NCBI RefSeq assembly: GCF_042186555.1 | Contig: NC_133328.1 | Span: 335,724,539 to 335,788,538, forward strand | From: Aquarana catesbeiana | Lineage: Eukaryota > Chordata > Amphibia > Anura > Ranidae | Length of the DNA stretch: 64,000 bases | Reading direction: 5' to 3' | Shown: in pieces, positions 11,496 to 23,551 of the stretch | Layout: the number at the start of each line of letters is the position of its first letter | Numbering within the stretch: position 1 is the first letter of the stretch | Made by a program: the position numbers and the translations under genes | The notes under the pieces: generated by a model | The model's input: only the letters and a program-made list of their open reading frames with translations | What the model was told of the DNA's origin: nothing | Database searches by the model: none

Positions 11496-12589
11496 GGAAG
11501 GGTTAAGACCCCTGTGAATTGTTTTCTGTATGTTTCCCATCAGGCAGTATTCACTTTATTTCCTGTCTCAGAGTGTGGGAAGTCAGAGGAGATCTCTCTA
11601 AAGAAAGGGAATTTCCTTGTTATGCTAGCCAAAGATGGATTGTAATTCTGCCAGTTCAGCAGGCACCGGCCGAATTTTAAACCATGTGCTGCCACCCATT
11701 CTTGACAGGAGTTGATCATCAGATTGACTTCTGTTGAACAGGAATGTTGGTAAACTTTTGTCAACCAGTGGCTATAGTCTGTCTCTGACAGGATACAATA
11801 TCCGAGCTGAAGGTATTCCTCTGTCCACTTGTAGATAAAGGAATTGATTCATTTTCTTTCGTTCAACCTACTGGCTGAAAAAAAAACCTAATCATTTGTA
11901 TCCAGCTTTAGACAGGAACAGTTGTCCCCTTTGAAGGATTTCCTTTCAACTCCTATTTATTTTCCCTTCACTTTTTATACCAGAAGCAATGGCCACAAGG
12001 TTTACTAGTTAGACTCCATGCACAGTGGGCTTAAAAAAAATGTCTGTTCTCTTGGCAGTAAAAAACGCTCATATAGAGCAATTTTTGGACAAAGTTTAAA
12101 CTAGTTTAGGAGACTTTTACGTTTTTTCTGCCAATAAGCTCCAATCAGAAACACGAACCAGAAGGTTTTTTTTTTTTCCTGCCTCTAAACGTTGAGCTCA
12201 AAATATGCCTGTAATCGTACCTATTGTGCATGTAGACATAGGGGGTGATTTACGAAAGTCGTGCGCCATCAGTAGAGGCGCATGACGAGGCGCAACGCAC
12301 ATTTCCATGTTTACGAAGTGGTGCGCCGGTAACAGATCATGAATCCCACATTTACTATATCAATCTGTGCACCACTATGGACATGGCGCACGGCATCTCC
12401 AATTCAATATTGACAGAAGATGGAGGTGCCAATATTATAGGGTGATGTGAGGAAGTTTAGTAACAACTGCCCAAGTAACAAATATGCCTAAAATAGAATG
12501 AGAAAGTAACTTTTTCAGAGAAAGCCTGCTGTGCCTGCAAGTACATTTGGAACTATGTGAGATCAATGTAAGCGGTGTGCATGTGCAAG

Positions 12590-12880
12590 CGGCTCTTGCA
12601 CTTTTTCAAATACATTTGAACAAGCCTTTGGGGCATGTTGAGCTCTGCCCAATACAAACCACAAAGCACCTTGTACCCACTAGTTAAAAGGGGCTTTCCA
12701 CATTCTGTAAAGCCCCCTGTCTGCAGCCCCCCACAACCCCAGCCTAGGGTTGTGTGGAAGAGGCCCTTGTCCCCCTGAATATGGGAACAAGGTGGTTGAC
12801 TTTTGAGGTGCTCGAGCCCCTCCTGCCCCCAAGCATCCACCCCCCTTTCATGGGCTGGCTTGCTGTGTGTTTGGCTAGGG
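12590..12880. repeat. Interspersed repeat fragment (related to 36.84-37.25 kb)
   Basis: The phrases CAAAGCACCTTGTACCCA, AAAGGGGCTTTCCACATTCTG, AAGCCCCC and GAGGCCCTTGTCCCC parallel AAAGCACCTTATCCCCATG, GGAAGCCCCCTTTAAC and AAGGCCCTCTTCACC at 36,840-37,150. I infer a shared repeat family of unknown class. Boundaries are approximate. Confidence 0.35.
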
Positions 12881-13509
12881 GTTTGTTAGTGTGTGGGAGG
12901 GCACAATATTTTTTTAGTTAGAGGTGGTATTTTTCATGTGGGGTTCTCATTTTAAGCCTTAACAGGCCTCATATGTATTGGGGGCAGGCTATTTTTTTGT
13001 TTTGTGTTAAAATCTTGCAGCTGCAATGTAGATTTGTAAGTTTTCTCTAAAGCCATACATCTTTGAAGCAGCATTTTGGATACATGCTACAGATTCACCA
13101 ATTTACAGGCAGAGTAAGCCCCCCCAAGTTACTATCTTTTAATCAATTTCACATTTGAAAGGACACTTCTCCTTTTGAAGTTCTGTCTTTACATTGGGTG
13201 AACTTGCATTTCGTTTGTTTCATGGACTGTGCATGTTTTTTCAATTACCTCATTAGCATGCAAAGTGAATGTGTGTGTTTGTGTGTTTTGCATTGAAATA
13301 TTTGTGATATTGTCAATGTGTGTAATTTGGAGGTTGTTAGTTTCACTTTGATTTAATTGTCTGCGTTGCATTATTTTACAAAATCGTCCTCAAGATGTGA
13401 CTAATAAATGTTTAAATCCTTAAGAGACTGTTCGTTTGTGGGCGCAGTCCTTTTGACTCCTGTTAATTTCCTCTGCAAAATGGTCAGACCTCAAAACCAT
13501 ATTATGTAA

Positions 13510-13908
13510 TGCCGCATACACACGAGCAGACTTTACGGCAGACTTTGCTCGGCGGACTTTACGCCGGACTTTATGACGGACTTTCTGAATGAACGGACTT
13601 GCCTACACACAATCCACCAAAGTCCATCAAATTCGTACGTGAAGACGTACGACCGGACTAAAACAAGGAAGTTCATAGCCAGTAGCTGCACTAGCGTGGC
13701 TTTTTGTCCATCGAACTAGCATACAGACGAGCAGACTTTTCGACCGGTCTCGAGTTCAACGGATAGATTTAAAACATGTTTCAAATCTAAGTCCGTCCAA
13801 CTTTTGAGCAAACAAAGTCCACTGGAGCCCACACACAATCGAATTGTCCGACGAGATCCCGTCCGCCGGGCAAAGTCTGCCATAAAGACCGCTCGTGTAT
13901 ACGCGGCA
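13510..13908. mobile_element. Harbinger-type MITE
   Basis: The left end is TAA then TGCCGCATACACACGAGCAG. The right end is CTCGTGTATACGCGGCA then TTA. The inverted termini match each other and the TGCC(C/G)CGTACACACG ends of the Harbinger elements here. The 3-bp flanks (TAA and TTA) fit the TWA target preference of this superfamily, with one mismatch between the copies. About 399 bp, no coding capacity, with repeated GGACTTT motifs inside. Confidence 0.8.
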
Positions 13909-14108
13909 TTAGTGTCTCAAATTAACATACATGTGTTTTTTGCTTTCCTTGCTCTTTTCCAAGTCCTGTTTTGTTGACCAATAAAATTTGTAGCACATGT
14001 TTATGTGTTTTGTTAATTTTCATGCAAAAGATTTCCAGATTTCCCAGCTGCAGCTTAACTAGGCTGATTGGCATGGCAAAACAAAAAAAGTGATTTGTCT
14101 AAAAGTTA

Positions 14109-14179
14109 CTTTCCTGGTGCCTTCATGGCAGCATATGCATGGATTGTGCATATGCTGCCATGGAAAGGCACCAGGAAAG
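14109..14179. repeat. Long near-perfect hairpin
   Basis: The left arm CTTTCCTGGTGCCTT...GGCAGCATATGCA (31 nt) pairs with the right arm (33 nt) across a 7-nt loop (TGGATTG). The only irregularity is a 2-nt bulge. It could be a tiny foldback element or a hairpin precursor RNA. No flanking duplication was recognised. Confidence 0.75.
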
Positions 14180-15237
14180 GAAAATTACAGGGAGGCAAGT
14201 ATTCAATTTTCCATTTTAGGACATGTTTTGGGAATTTATCTTAGCTAAAATAGCTGGCCAAAATACCAAGCCATTGACTGTGATTTAAAGTACGTGTGCA
14301 AGATGAAGGGAAGTATGCAAACATGGCCTGTTGGGGGTACTTGAGGACAGGTTTGAGAAGCACTGATTTAGAGCACTGAGCTAAAATCTATCTCAAGACA
14401 ATTCTATTCTAATTGTGGGCATTTGAGGGAAACCAAGTGAGTGTTAAAACCCCTGCTTGTCTTTTTTAGGTTGGGCTTTGTGTCCCTTTTCTGAAAATTG
14501 GCTTCATGTAGAAGCAGAGATGCTGTTTTTTTATTTTATCTTGCATGTCCCCCTCGGATGTCCAGCAACTGCACTTCCAAGTGCACTTGTAGTGCAAAGT
14601 GGATTTGCCTTTAGTAAATAAACCCCAAAGTCCAAGATACCTACTAATTTGGGGTGTACACAGAAAAATGCTAGAGTGCTATTTACCTAATGGGGAAACT
14701 ATTTAGATTGACCTGTGTGTCCCCAAGGAAAGACATTGGTAGGGTTTTACCCTCACGTCCTGTTTGGCTATGTGACAGGAAGTGAATACATTTGAAGGAG
14801 AAAGTGGCAAAATTTGTGAGGTGTCTTCGCCCTATCAGGGGGGAAGACACCCCCAAAGACTGACAAGACTTCTAATCCCTCTGCACTCTATCCCCAAGCA
14901 AAAATAAGAAAGGATTTAATTTAGTTTAACTTTGCAAAGACACATTTCTAAGTTCAACTGTGATGTATGTCAATGGCCCATTTAGAACTTGTTTAATAGA
15001 AAACACCAGTTGCCTTTCACTAGAAACATTTGTTAGTCCAGTCCTGGAAATCTGCATCTGCTTTACTATTAATTTCCCTAAAAAATTGGTTCCTGCAGCT
15101 AGATCTGCGACTGTTGTGTATGTGAGATGCGCAACTGCAGTGTGCGCGGTGGTATGTACCCATGGGGCATATCTGGTTCCCAAAAGCGGTGGCCAGCACA
15201 CAGGAATGACATCACGCCCCTACAGGAAGTTGCTTGT
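14180..15237. other. Unassigned non-coding DNA before LINE B
   Basis: No gene recognised. At 14,575-14,632 there is a CAAGTGCACTTGTAGTGCAAAGTGGATTTGCC...TAAACCCC block, which also occurs as the end of the small MITE at 48,569-48,671, so half a copy of that repeat lies here. Confidence 0.4.
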
Positions 15238-15255
15238 ACTGCTGCTAATTTCTTT
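15238..15255. repeat. Target-site duplication of LINE B (3' side)
   Basis: The 18 bases ACTGCTGCTAATTTCTTT are repeated exactly at 22,295-22,312, on the other side of LINE B. They recur at 27,085-27,102 in the tandem duplicate. This is direct evidence for a target-primed insertion. Confidence 0.9.
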
Positions 15256-15687
15256 TTTTTTATATACTTTATTCTTTATTAAATTTTTAAAATTTTCACA
15301 AATTCCATAAATACAGATCAAGTAAACATTGTCTTATCTACCAGATTAAGTCTAATAATTACGCGGGGGTGGAAGTTCAAAAAGAAAACAGAAAAATAAG
15401 AATAAAAATCAGAAAACCACAGGGGTAGGCACCACCCTAAACCCCCCTTCTACACCCTTTTCCAATATTATAAAGTTAGCGTTGACACCTTAATACCTCC
15501 CCCCTTTACCCACCCCCCTCCTCCTTTACAAAAATACTCGTGTTTAAATTCCTGTGACAGGTTTATCAAACTACTTTTATATTACCTATAGTTTACCACA
15601 TTGTGATTGGCTGATTATTCCTATTTAATCTAGTGGTTCCTTTCCCTTACAGATCAACTGTAACAGTTCTATTATGCTTTTTACACT

Positions 15688-18600
15688 CTATTCGGGGTGA
15701 CCCATTTTTTCCAGCCAAGGCTTCCACATCTTATTGAATTCCTTAAGATTACCTCTCTTTGTATACACTACTCTTTCTCTACAGAGGGTTTCATTTACTG
15801 TGCCAGTCCAGTCTCTTACTGTGGGGGATGTCTTTGATTGCCATCTTAATGTGATCATTTTCCTAGCTTGGAACAAGTATCTCAGAATTGCTACTGTAGT
15901 GCTCTTCCTCTTACCATGTTCCCACCTATACCCAAGTATACATACTATGGCCTCCCTCTCCAATGTAATTCTGAATATATCTCTCATGCTATTGATCACT
16001 CCTTCCCAATATCGGAACAGCTTGGGGCATCTCCACATCGTGTGTATGAGGTCCCCAGTCCCCCGACATCTGGGGCATCTATCGTCAGGTCTTCTACCAA
16101 ACTTAAAAAAGCTGCTTAAGGGTGTAATAGGCTCTATTTAACAGCATCAAATGTGATATTTTCTGTGGTGGGGGGGATTGATACCAACGGGCCCATCTCT
16201 AGAATTCTCCTCCACTGCTCATGTGTTATTGCCCCAAAGTCCTTCTCTCATTTTGCTCTTTCAGAATGGAGTATCCCCCCAATATTAACTTCTTTGCTTA
16301 TTTGCCATATATTTCAGATATTAGGCCCTTAGTGGGGCCCACCTGTAGTATGCTTTCAAAGAGGGGTGTTTCTTTCCACTCCAAGGAATGATTCCTGAAT
16401 TGAGTGTCAAGGGCATGTCCTAGCTGTAAATAAGTAAAGAATGAGCTCTGCGGTATATTAAATTCGTGTTTCAGCACGGAGAATTATTTAAGAGTATTAC
16501 CCATATAAAGTTGTCTCAGCTTTTTAATGTCTTGTTTTTCCCACTCTCTGGCTTTTCCTATCCGGAGAATTTCCTGCAGGTAAGGCCCCTTTCACACTGG
16601 GGCGGTAGGGGGCGTCGGCGGTAAAACAGCGCTATTTTTAGCGCTGTTTTACCGTGGTATTCGCCCGCTAGCGGTGCAGTTTTAACCCCCCGCTGGCGTC
16701 CCAAAAAGGGTTAAAACCCCACGTATAGCGCGGCTATAGCCGCGGTATTACCGTGGTATAGCCGTGCTGTCCCATTGATTTCAATGGGCAGGAGCGGTTT
16801 AGGAGTGGTGAATACACCGCTCCTTCACCGCTCCTTCACCGCTCCAAAGATGCGGCTGACAGAAGATGTTTAGGGGCGGTTTGTAGGCGCTATTTTTAGC
16901 GCAATAACGCCTGTAAACCGCCCCAGTGTGAAAGGGGTCTTACTGTTGTTCCAAATGGGGGTATATTCAAAGAACCCATTGTATCTCATCTGCTTTTTAA
17001 CTATTTTCCACATTTTAATTATCATTTTAATTGTTGGATACTTATAGTGAAAAGAATCCGCCTCTAGCGCTTCAATTAATGTGTTATGTAAAGCACCTAT
17101 TAATAATATTCTACCATTGGGAGTACTTCTATTTGGAACACCACATCCCATTAACTGCTGCAGTTGTGAAGATAAATAATAACGCTCGGGGTGGGGTAGC
17201 ACAAAACCACCATCCCCCACCGGGAGCTGAAGAGTACGGAGATGAACCCTAGCATGTCCCCCTTTCCATATTAGTTCCCTGAAAAGGCTCTCAATTTTAT
17301 TAAACCACTTCTTGCATATCCACACCGGGGAGTTGTGCAAAACATACAATAATTGTGGCATCCAGATCCATTTTTATTAGACTACATCTTCCTGCCACTG
17401 ATAATGGGAGTCGTTTCCAGATACCAATTTTTTGTTTGGCCAAAATTGGTGTAAGATTTTTACTTTGGTTAGGGTCTTTTGTCATAGAGATGTCCAGGTA
17501 TTTTAATGTGTCCACCACTGCCAGCTGAGGGATTCCTGGTATTATTTAACTACTAATGGAGTCTATTGGTAGGATCTCAGATTTCTCCCAATTTATCTCC
17601 ATCCCTGTGAAACTACCAAATACCTCAACTATGCTCATTGCCCTTGTCAATGACTGACCCGTATCTCCCAGGAACAGCAGAATCCACGTACAATGCAATT
17701 CTTTCTTCACCCGTCTTTCTCTGAAAGCCTGTTAGCTCAGAGCTCATTCTTATAGAGATAGCCAAAGGTTCCATTGCCAAAGCAAAGAGCAAGGGAGACA
17801 ATGGGCTCCCCTGTCTTGTCCCCCTCTCTAATTCTATCCAGTCTGAAAATTTATTGTTAATTTTTAATCTTGCCCTGGGCCTATCATAAAGCATTTTAAT
17901 ACAGCCGGTGAAAGAGGGACCGACTCCAAATTTCCCCAATACCCGCCAAATATATCCCCACTCCACACTATCGAAAGCTTTAGTCACATCCAGTGACAAT
18001 ATGGCTCTCGATCCCTCGTTCTCCGTTGGAGATTGTAAATTTAAAATTGCCCTTCTAATATTTGTACTTGTGCATCTATTAGCTATAAATCTCGCCTGAT
18101 CTGGGTGGATCAGTTTGGAGATAACACTATTTAACCTGGCAGCCAGGACCTTGGCCAGGATCTTGGCATCGGAACAAAGAAGAGAGATTGGCCTATATGC
18201 AGCTACATCTCAGGGGTCCTTCCATTCTTTCTGTAGAACTGTGATAGTTGCTTCTAACATTGAAGTGGGCAGATGCCCACCCCTGGCTGCCCCCTCCACT
18301 GCCTTTAGCAACTCTGGGATTAATATGTCACCATAATATTTATACACCTCGGTTGGGAGCCCATCTGAGCCAGGAGATTTTTGGTTTGCCATACTACCTA
18401 CTGCCTGTTGGAGTTCTGCAAGGGTTATTGGGGATTCTAGTTCGTCTCGTTCCTGTTGTGTAATGGTCGGAAGTTCCAGGTTCCCCAGGAAGTCCTCCAT
18501 CATGCCCTCCCCTCCCTTTTTCTGAGCTGTATAAAGATTTTTATAATAATCCTTAAATGTTTGCACTGTCTTTGAAGTATTTGAAATGATCTCTCCTCCT

Positions 18601-19762
18601 GTAGACCTAATAGTAAGAATAGTAGATGGAGGGGAATTAAACTTCATCAGTTGTGCCAGCATCTTTCCTATGCTTTCGCCCTCTACAAAGGAGGACTGCC
18701 TCTGAATTCTCAGCATTCTGCATAATTGCTATCTTATACTCTTGTTGTTTGTCTGACCATATTGTTTCCCTCCGGGTGTTGGATTTATTATATAGTTGTT
18801 TTCGGCCTCAAGCACCTCTCTTCGGATTTTTTCCTCCCAGACCCTAGCAACTTTATTATATTTGGCCACCTGTTGTATTAGGACACCCCTGAGAAAAGCC
18901 TTTAGGGTGTCCCATAGCATCCCAGCTGACACCGTACCTTCATTAAATTCTACAAACTCTCTCACCTTAGGTAGGACCCCATCCATTTTTTTAATTAATT
19001 CAAACTAATATGGGTTTATTTTCCACTCCTTCTGGGTTTTTTCCCCCTTATTTTCAATGTAATCACTATTGGGGAGTGGTCCCCCTTGGCCAATATATTA
19101 TTTTTTCCATAATCTGTAGCACTCTGTCATTTCCCAGGGCCATATCTATCCTGAAGAGTGTAGGATGCGAGGTTGAGTAGCAAAAATATTGCTGGACTCC
19201 CGGATTCCTGCACCCTCCACAGATCCATTAACCCCACTTCATCCAGAAATTGTGACAAATGGCCCTTCTCCAAAGGCTCTGAGAGGGTCCGTACAGGGAA
19301 CCTATCCAACTTTCTATCTAGGATCTCATTAAAGTCCCCTACCACCACGATCGGCACTCCTTCTTTTTCTAGCAAAAATTAATTTAGTCTAAGCATAACA
19401 TCTATTTTGAATGGTGGAGGAATATAAACATTTACTACAGTGTACATACTATCATCAATTGAGCAGTACAAAAAAACATATCGGCCCAGTTCATCTATGC
19501 TGGGCTGTCTGCAGGAAAAATTCACCCCGGTTTTCACCAATACACTTACCCTCCTACTATAGGAAGAGTAAACCGAGTGGTATTGACATTGGAATTTCTT
19601 ACTCTGTATTTGTTGGGCTGTATTTTTAGTTAGGTGGGTTTCCTGCAGGCAGACCAGCTCTACCCCATATTTCTCCAGCATGGAGAATATTGCCGCTTTT
19701 TTGACTGATGTCCCCAATCCCCTGACATTCCAGGATCCTATGTTAAGTGATTTAGCTTGCAT
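15688..19762 (-). pseudogene. LINE B ORF2 (endonuclease-reverse transcriptase), broken
   Basis: From the start MQAKSLNIGSWNVRGLG at 19,762: endonuclease (LVCLQETHL, VVVGDFNEIL), linker (MLWDTLKAFLRGVLIQQVA), RT fingers (NQKSPGSDGLPTEVYKYYG, then about 18,200-17,990 a broken stretch of YRPISLL type), palm (LSLDVTKAFDSVEWGYIWRV, LERGTRQGSPLSPLLFALAM) and a C-terminal zinc-ribbon-like end (MWRCPKLFRYW). The catalytic YADD box reads YVDS at about 17,680 and is followed by a frameshift. Other breaks occur near 19,379, 18,720 and 17,300, and the MITE at 16,581 interrupts the thumb. Non-functional. Confidence 0.85.
16581..16942. mobile_element. MITE inserted in LINE B
   Basis: The termini TAAGGCCCCTTTCACACTGG and CCAGTGTGAAAGGGGTCTTA are inverted repeats. 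The interior is built of small palindromes (AGCGCTATTTTTAGCGCT and GCGCTATTTTTAGCGC). The LINE reading is interrupted here and resumes after it. The superfamily cannot be fixed because no clear target duplication is seen. Confidence 0.75.
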
Positions 19763-20106
19763 CAAAAATAAAAAATAAAATATACAGAGCTGCAGGGAAT
19801 ATCTATTTAGAACTAAATTAATATCCGATTCATATTTCAATTCCACTCCAATACTCATTATTTTGAGTTGTGATCCCCATAACCCAATCTCTTTTCTAAT
19901 ATCTTTAGTGATTTTACACATCATAGCCATCGTGACCAACTAAAGTAAATATGCTCTCCAAAATAATTTTGTGTGAATTTCAAACGCTTTTTTCTTATAA
20001 TTATTACATTGTGTATTATCTTGCATCCAATTATTGCCAATTCCCAAAATATTCCTTCGTGCAGTGACTGTATTTACACACTTCCCCAGTGATAATTCTT
20101 GAACGG

Positions 20107-20185
20107 TTTCTATGTTACCTCTCCCCTCCCTCCCCCCACCCCCCCTTTCCCTTCTCCAACCCAACCTCCCCCCCCACCACCTAAC
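20107..20185. other. G-rich tract between ORF1 and ORF2 of LINE B
   Basis: C-rich on the + strand (CTCCCCTCCCTCCCCCCACC and more) and so G-rich on the LINE sense strand, with at least four G-runs of three or more. It lies in the spacer between ORF1 and ORF2 and could fold as a G-quadruplex. It is repeated at about 24,898-24,976. Confidence 0.6.
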
Positions 20186-20385
20186 TAGGTGACCCCAAAG
20201 TTAGTGCTCATTTCCCACACTACCTGTTCCACATATTTACTCCCATATTCATTCCAATCCAACACTCCCCATACAGCATCTGTGTATAACAACCCCCCCT
20301 CCCCCCAAAAAAAAAAACACATCAGTTAATACATCCTAATATATCCTCTGCATATTTCACCCCTCCAACCCCTTCAAAAAAATAA

Positions 20386-21380
20386 CTAAAATTTCTCCTT
20401 ATTTTCTTCCAACCACTGCTCCACCCCAGCTGGGGATTCAAAAATCTGGGTTCCCCCCAGTGCAGTTACATGTAGCCTTGCTGGATACAGAAGGGCATAA
20501 GTCAACTTAAGTTTTTGTAGAGTGCGCTTGGCCTGTATAAACTCTGCTCTTTGTCTCTGGAGATCCGGTAAAAAATCTGAATAAAACGATATTTTAGAAC
20601 CGGTAAGAAAAATATTTCCCACCTCTCTTGTTTTCCACAACAGCGACACTTTATCTTTATAGTTAAGAAACTTCATCAATAGAGGTCTAGGGAATACCCC
20701 ATCTGGGGGGGGGGGGATTAAAAGGGACTCTATGTGCTCTTTCAATCAAGAACATTGTTGAAAATGTTTCCTTTCCAAAAATTTCAAACAGCCACTTTTC
20801 TAGGAACTCTATAGGGTTAGAGCCCTCACTTTTTTCAGGTAGACCCACCAGCCTCACATTATCCCTTTGACTCCTATTCTCCATCTCCTCCATTTTGGAT
20901 GCCTGCTTGGATATCTGTTCCTTCATAGTTTTCATTTCTTTTATTAATGGGGTTATTCATCTTCTAACTGGCTGACCCTTCCTTCCAAAGCTGTTGTTCT
21001 CTCCGCTGTTTTTTGTAAATCTTGTCTGACCAATATCAAATCCTCTTTTACTCCCTTCATTTGCTCGCAGAGGTCTTTAAGCGATCCGTTGCATGCACTC
21101 ACTGCCATAAATACATCATTAAAGTTGTCTCTTTCTCTAGGGATGGGGTTGTTACATCTGTATTTACATTTTGATCACTTGGCCCCAGACCTTTATTACT
21201 ATGTGTTTTTATCAACTGAGCTGGCGGTGCTGTAACAGTTAACTGGTTCTGACTCTGACTTTGGCCCAGGCTTTTTCTATCGAATACACCCCCCTGTTGT
21301 GTCTTGGACTGTGACCCCTTCTTTGGTTGGGTCTGAGCGGGGGTATGCACAAATTGCTCAAAATTTTGCTGCTGCAGCAA
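20386..21380 (-). pseudogene. LINE B ORF1 protein (Transposase_22/L1ORF1-like), broken
   Basis: A glutamine-rich N-terminal part (MLQQQNFEQFVHTPAQTQPK) is followed, in another frame, by a coiled-coil end and RRM-like start (KMEEMENRSQRDNVRLVGLP, SEGSNPIEFLEKWL, MFLIERAHRVPF). After a further break at the G/C run near 20,707 comes the C-terminal domain (RPLLMKFLNYKDKVSLLWKT, GSKISFYSDFLPDLQRQR). The order coiled coil, RRM, C-terminal domain is that of L1-type RNA-binding ORF1 proteins, which coat LINE RNA. At least two frameshifts break it. Confidence 0.8.
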
Positions 21381-22359
21381 CTGCTGCCATTTGCTGAGAG
21401 TTTTTCTGTTTGGAAGATCGTAGGTGCTGCATCCTGTGTTCTCTAATTGTCAGAGAGCTGTCCTAAGCTAATATTCCAGTACAAGTAAGCAATACAGCTA
21501 CAATTTTACCCAGTGCTAAGATGCACCCAATCACCGTACTGCTCGCTTATCCACACAATATACCCAGTCACTAGGATAATAATAAGAACAATGACCAGCG
21601 TCTTATAGCAATGTGCACATTTGCTGATTCATCAGCTGATTCATTAGTTCAGTGGTACCTAACTGCTGGTTTTCTCAGTAGGCACAAATTTCTGGATCAA
21701 CGTTTATCAATATGACCTTATCTATGCAGAGTTTACTGGGATAGCATTTAGCAGCATAGGACAGTTCATCAAACCTTTACTCACACATGCCTTTTGTCTA
21801 TTAAAGGATGTCCAAAGCTTTAACAATCAGGATGCATAAACTCTTGAAGGCTCTTAGCGTATATTTACTCTTAGTGTATATTAAAACAGCACTCATACTC
21901 ATTGCCCCACTGTCTTTTCAGTGAAGCACTCGCCGCACTCCTGCTACATACAGGATACCTCTGAAGCGGCGTGAGGCATGTGACGTCACTCCCAGCTGTT
22001 CTTCAGTGCTCTCAGCTCTCAACGCAGCTCCGGAGGGCTTCAGAGTCTCAAGGTCTCTCGTATGCCTCCAGCATGTCACCTGGATAAACGCCTGTCCCTT
22101 TTCTCGGGACTGTCCTAAAGAGTAAAGTAATCTATACAGTCTCCGAGCCCTTAGTTCTTTCTGCTGCAGCAAAAGCCACCAGGCATATTCTAGTCTGGCA
22201 GGAGAGGCAGAGGGAGATCACACAGAGTCTTCTCACTCCATACCGCAGCTCATCTCACTTCACGCACACACATCCAGTCACACCCCCCCGCTTCACTGCT
22301 GCTAATTTCTTTCCACCACCATGCCCCGCTCACTGTTCTCTGAGGAAGAGATGATCCTT

Positions 22360-22530
22360 ATTTGCAAATCAAATTTTTTTTTTTTTTTAACATGGGGTGG
22401 TGTTTGTGTGGGAGGAAACCAGAGTACCTGGAGGAAACCCATGCAGGCACAGGGAGAAAATGCAAACTCCAGGCAGATGGTGTCACAGGCGGGATTCGAA
22501 CCAGTGACCCTTTTTTCTGCTAGGTGAAAG
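22360..22530 (-). mobile_element. tRNA-derived SINE, copy 1
   Basis: The sequence GGAGGAAACCAGAGTACCTGG...GAGAAAATGCAAACTCCAGG ends in GGGATTCGAACCAGTGACCC. The minus strand of that last part, GGTTCGAATCCCG, is a Pol III box B as in tRNA genes. The adjoining AGTGCTAAC is also typical. I recognise the overall phrase as a widespread vertebrate SINE-like repeat; the family name is uncertain. Confidence 0.6.
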
Positions 22531-22688
22531 TGCTAACTGCTCAAATATATATCTATAGATTTAGGTTCTTGTGTCTGTGCTGTGCTGCCCAAATATATAT
22601 CTATAGATGTAGGTTCTTGTGTCCACCAGCAGAGAGAAGTTTGGTAGAGGCCACACCCCAATTCTGGAGGCATAATAATGGTCTAGCA

Positions 22689-22836
22689 CAGGGGTCTTCA
22701 AACTACGGCCCTCCAGTTGTTCAGGATCTACAATTCCCATCATGCCTAGTCATGTCTGGGAATGTCAGAGTTTTACAATGCCTCATGGGATGTGTAGTTC
22801 TGCAAAAGCTGGAGAGCCGTAGTTTGAAGATTCCTG
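22689..22836. mobile_element. Short palindromic hAT-like MITE, copy 1
   Basis: The ends CAGGGGTCTTCAAACTACGG and CCGTAGTTTGAAGATTCCTG are inverted repeats, and the interior continues the palindrome (TACAATTCCCATCATGCC... and GGCAT-like words). The CAGGGGT start is typical of hAT-group elements. The 8-bp flanks match imperfectly, so the superfamily call is tentative. Confidence 0.65.
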
Positions 22837-23551
22837 ATCACTATAGCATGTCTTGAAAAAAGGTGGTTTTTCATGTGCCTTGTATAATGCCCAAGAAATA
22901 TTGTTTGGAAAATACAAGTGGGTCATGGCACTTCTACATTCCAAATTTGGCACTTAAGATGGTCATGCACTATGCAATCCGATTGGCCAATCTCTGTACA
23001 ATTCGATATTTAGGCAAAATAGGTAATAGGAAGACACACTTGAACAATTAATTCAAATAATAGGAAATCAAACAGGCTCTTGCATTAATCTAATTTATTT
23101 AAGACTTAACTGATAGCAGTGTATGGTCACCTTTAAAGATCAAGATCTGAAAAAAAACATGTATTGGGTTTAGAAACACTTCTCTGTTCTTTGTAATATA
23201 TTGAAAGATTTGGGTAAAAAAACAAAAAAAAAACATTTCAAAGATATATTAGAAGTGATAGGAATGAGATTAGCATCAAAAGGGTTAATTAACTGAGAAC
23301 ACCTACTAATTGCCTAACAAGACATATCCAATGAGATGAAATTAACCAATTTATTGGGTGTGCGCTATTATCAGTGAGAAAACTGCAGTTACCCTAGCGC
23401 CAGTTGCAGTTTACATATTCGGGTATTTATTATCGTTATTTGACCTTCAAAGTGCGCCGGTTCACACGTTCGGTTAATGACTTTTCCAGTGTACCAATTA
23501 ATGTATGAACTGGCGCAGCGCATTCTTCTTAGTAAATCAGCCCCATTAATA

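Larger units (their letters stand above)
10651..13506. other. Mostly unassigned non-coding DNA
   Basis: No gene recognised. The stretch holds a pentanucleotide repeat (11,465-11,495), a GC-rich TTTACGAA...GTGCGCC block at 12,241-12,320 that resembles the MITE end at 23,500, and a repeat-like stretch at 12,590-12,880. The part at about 10,905-11,040 (GTGACAGCATAGGCAGGTAACTG) also looks like a frog repeat, from memory only. Confidence 0.4.
15256..22294 (-). mobile_element. LINE B: full-length L1-group LINE, about 7.0 kb
   Basis: On the minus strand: a 5' UTR of about 0.9 kb (22,294-21,380), ORF1 remains, a G-rich spacer, ORF2 remains, a 3' UTR and an A-rich tail (T-rich on + at 15,256-15,300). 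An exact 18-bp duplication brackets it. A MITE (16,581-16,942) has inserted into ORF2. Both ORFs are frameshifted, so it is dead. The 5' half has been tandemly duplicated with its flank (see 18,761-28,305). Confidence 0.9.

Noticed and set aside
22480..22510. Possible tRNA gene on the minus strand because of the GGTTCGAATCC box B
   Set aside because: Only the box B region is tRNA-like; the rest is a known-looking SINE phrase and no cloverleaf can be drawn.
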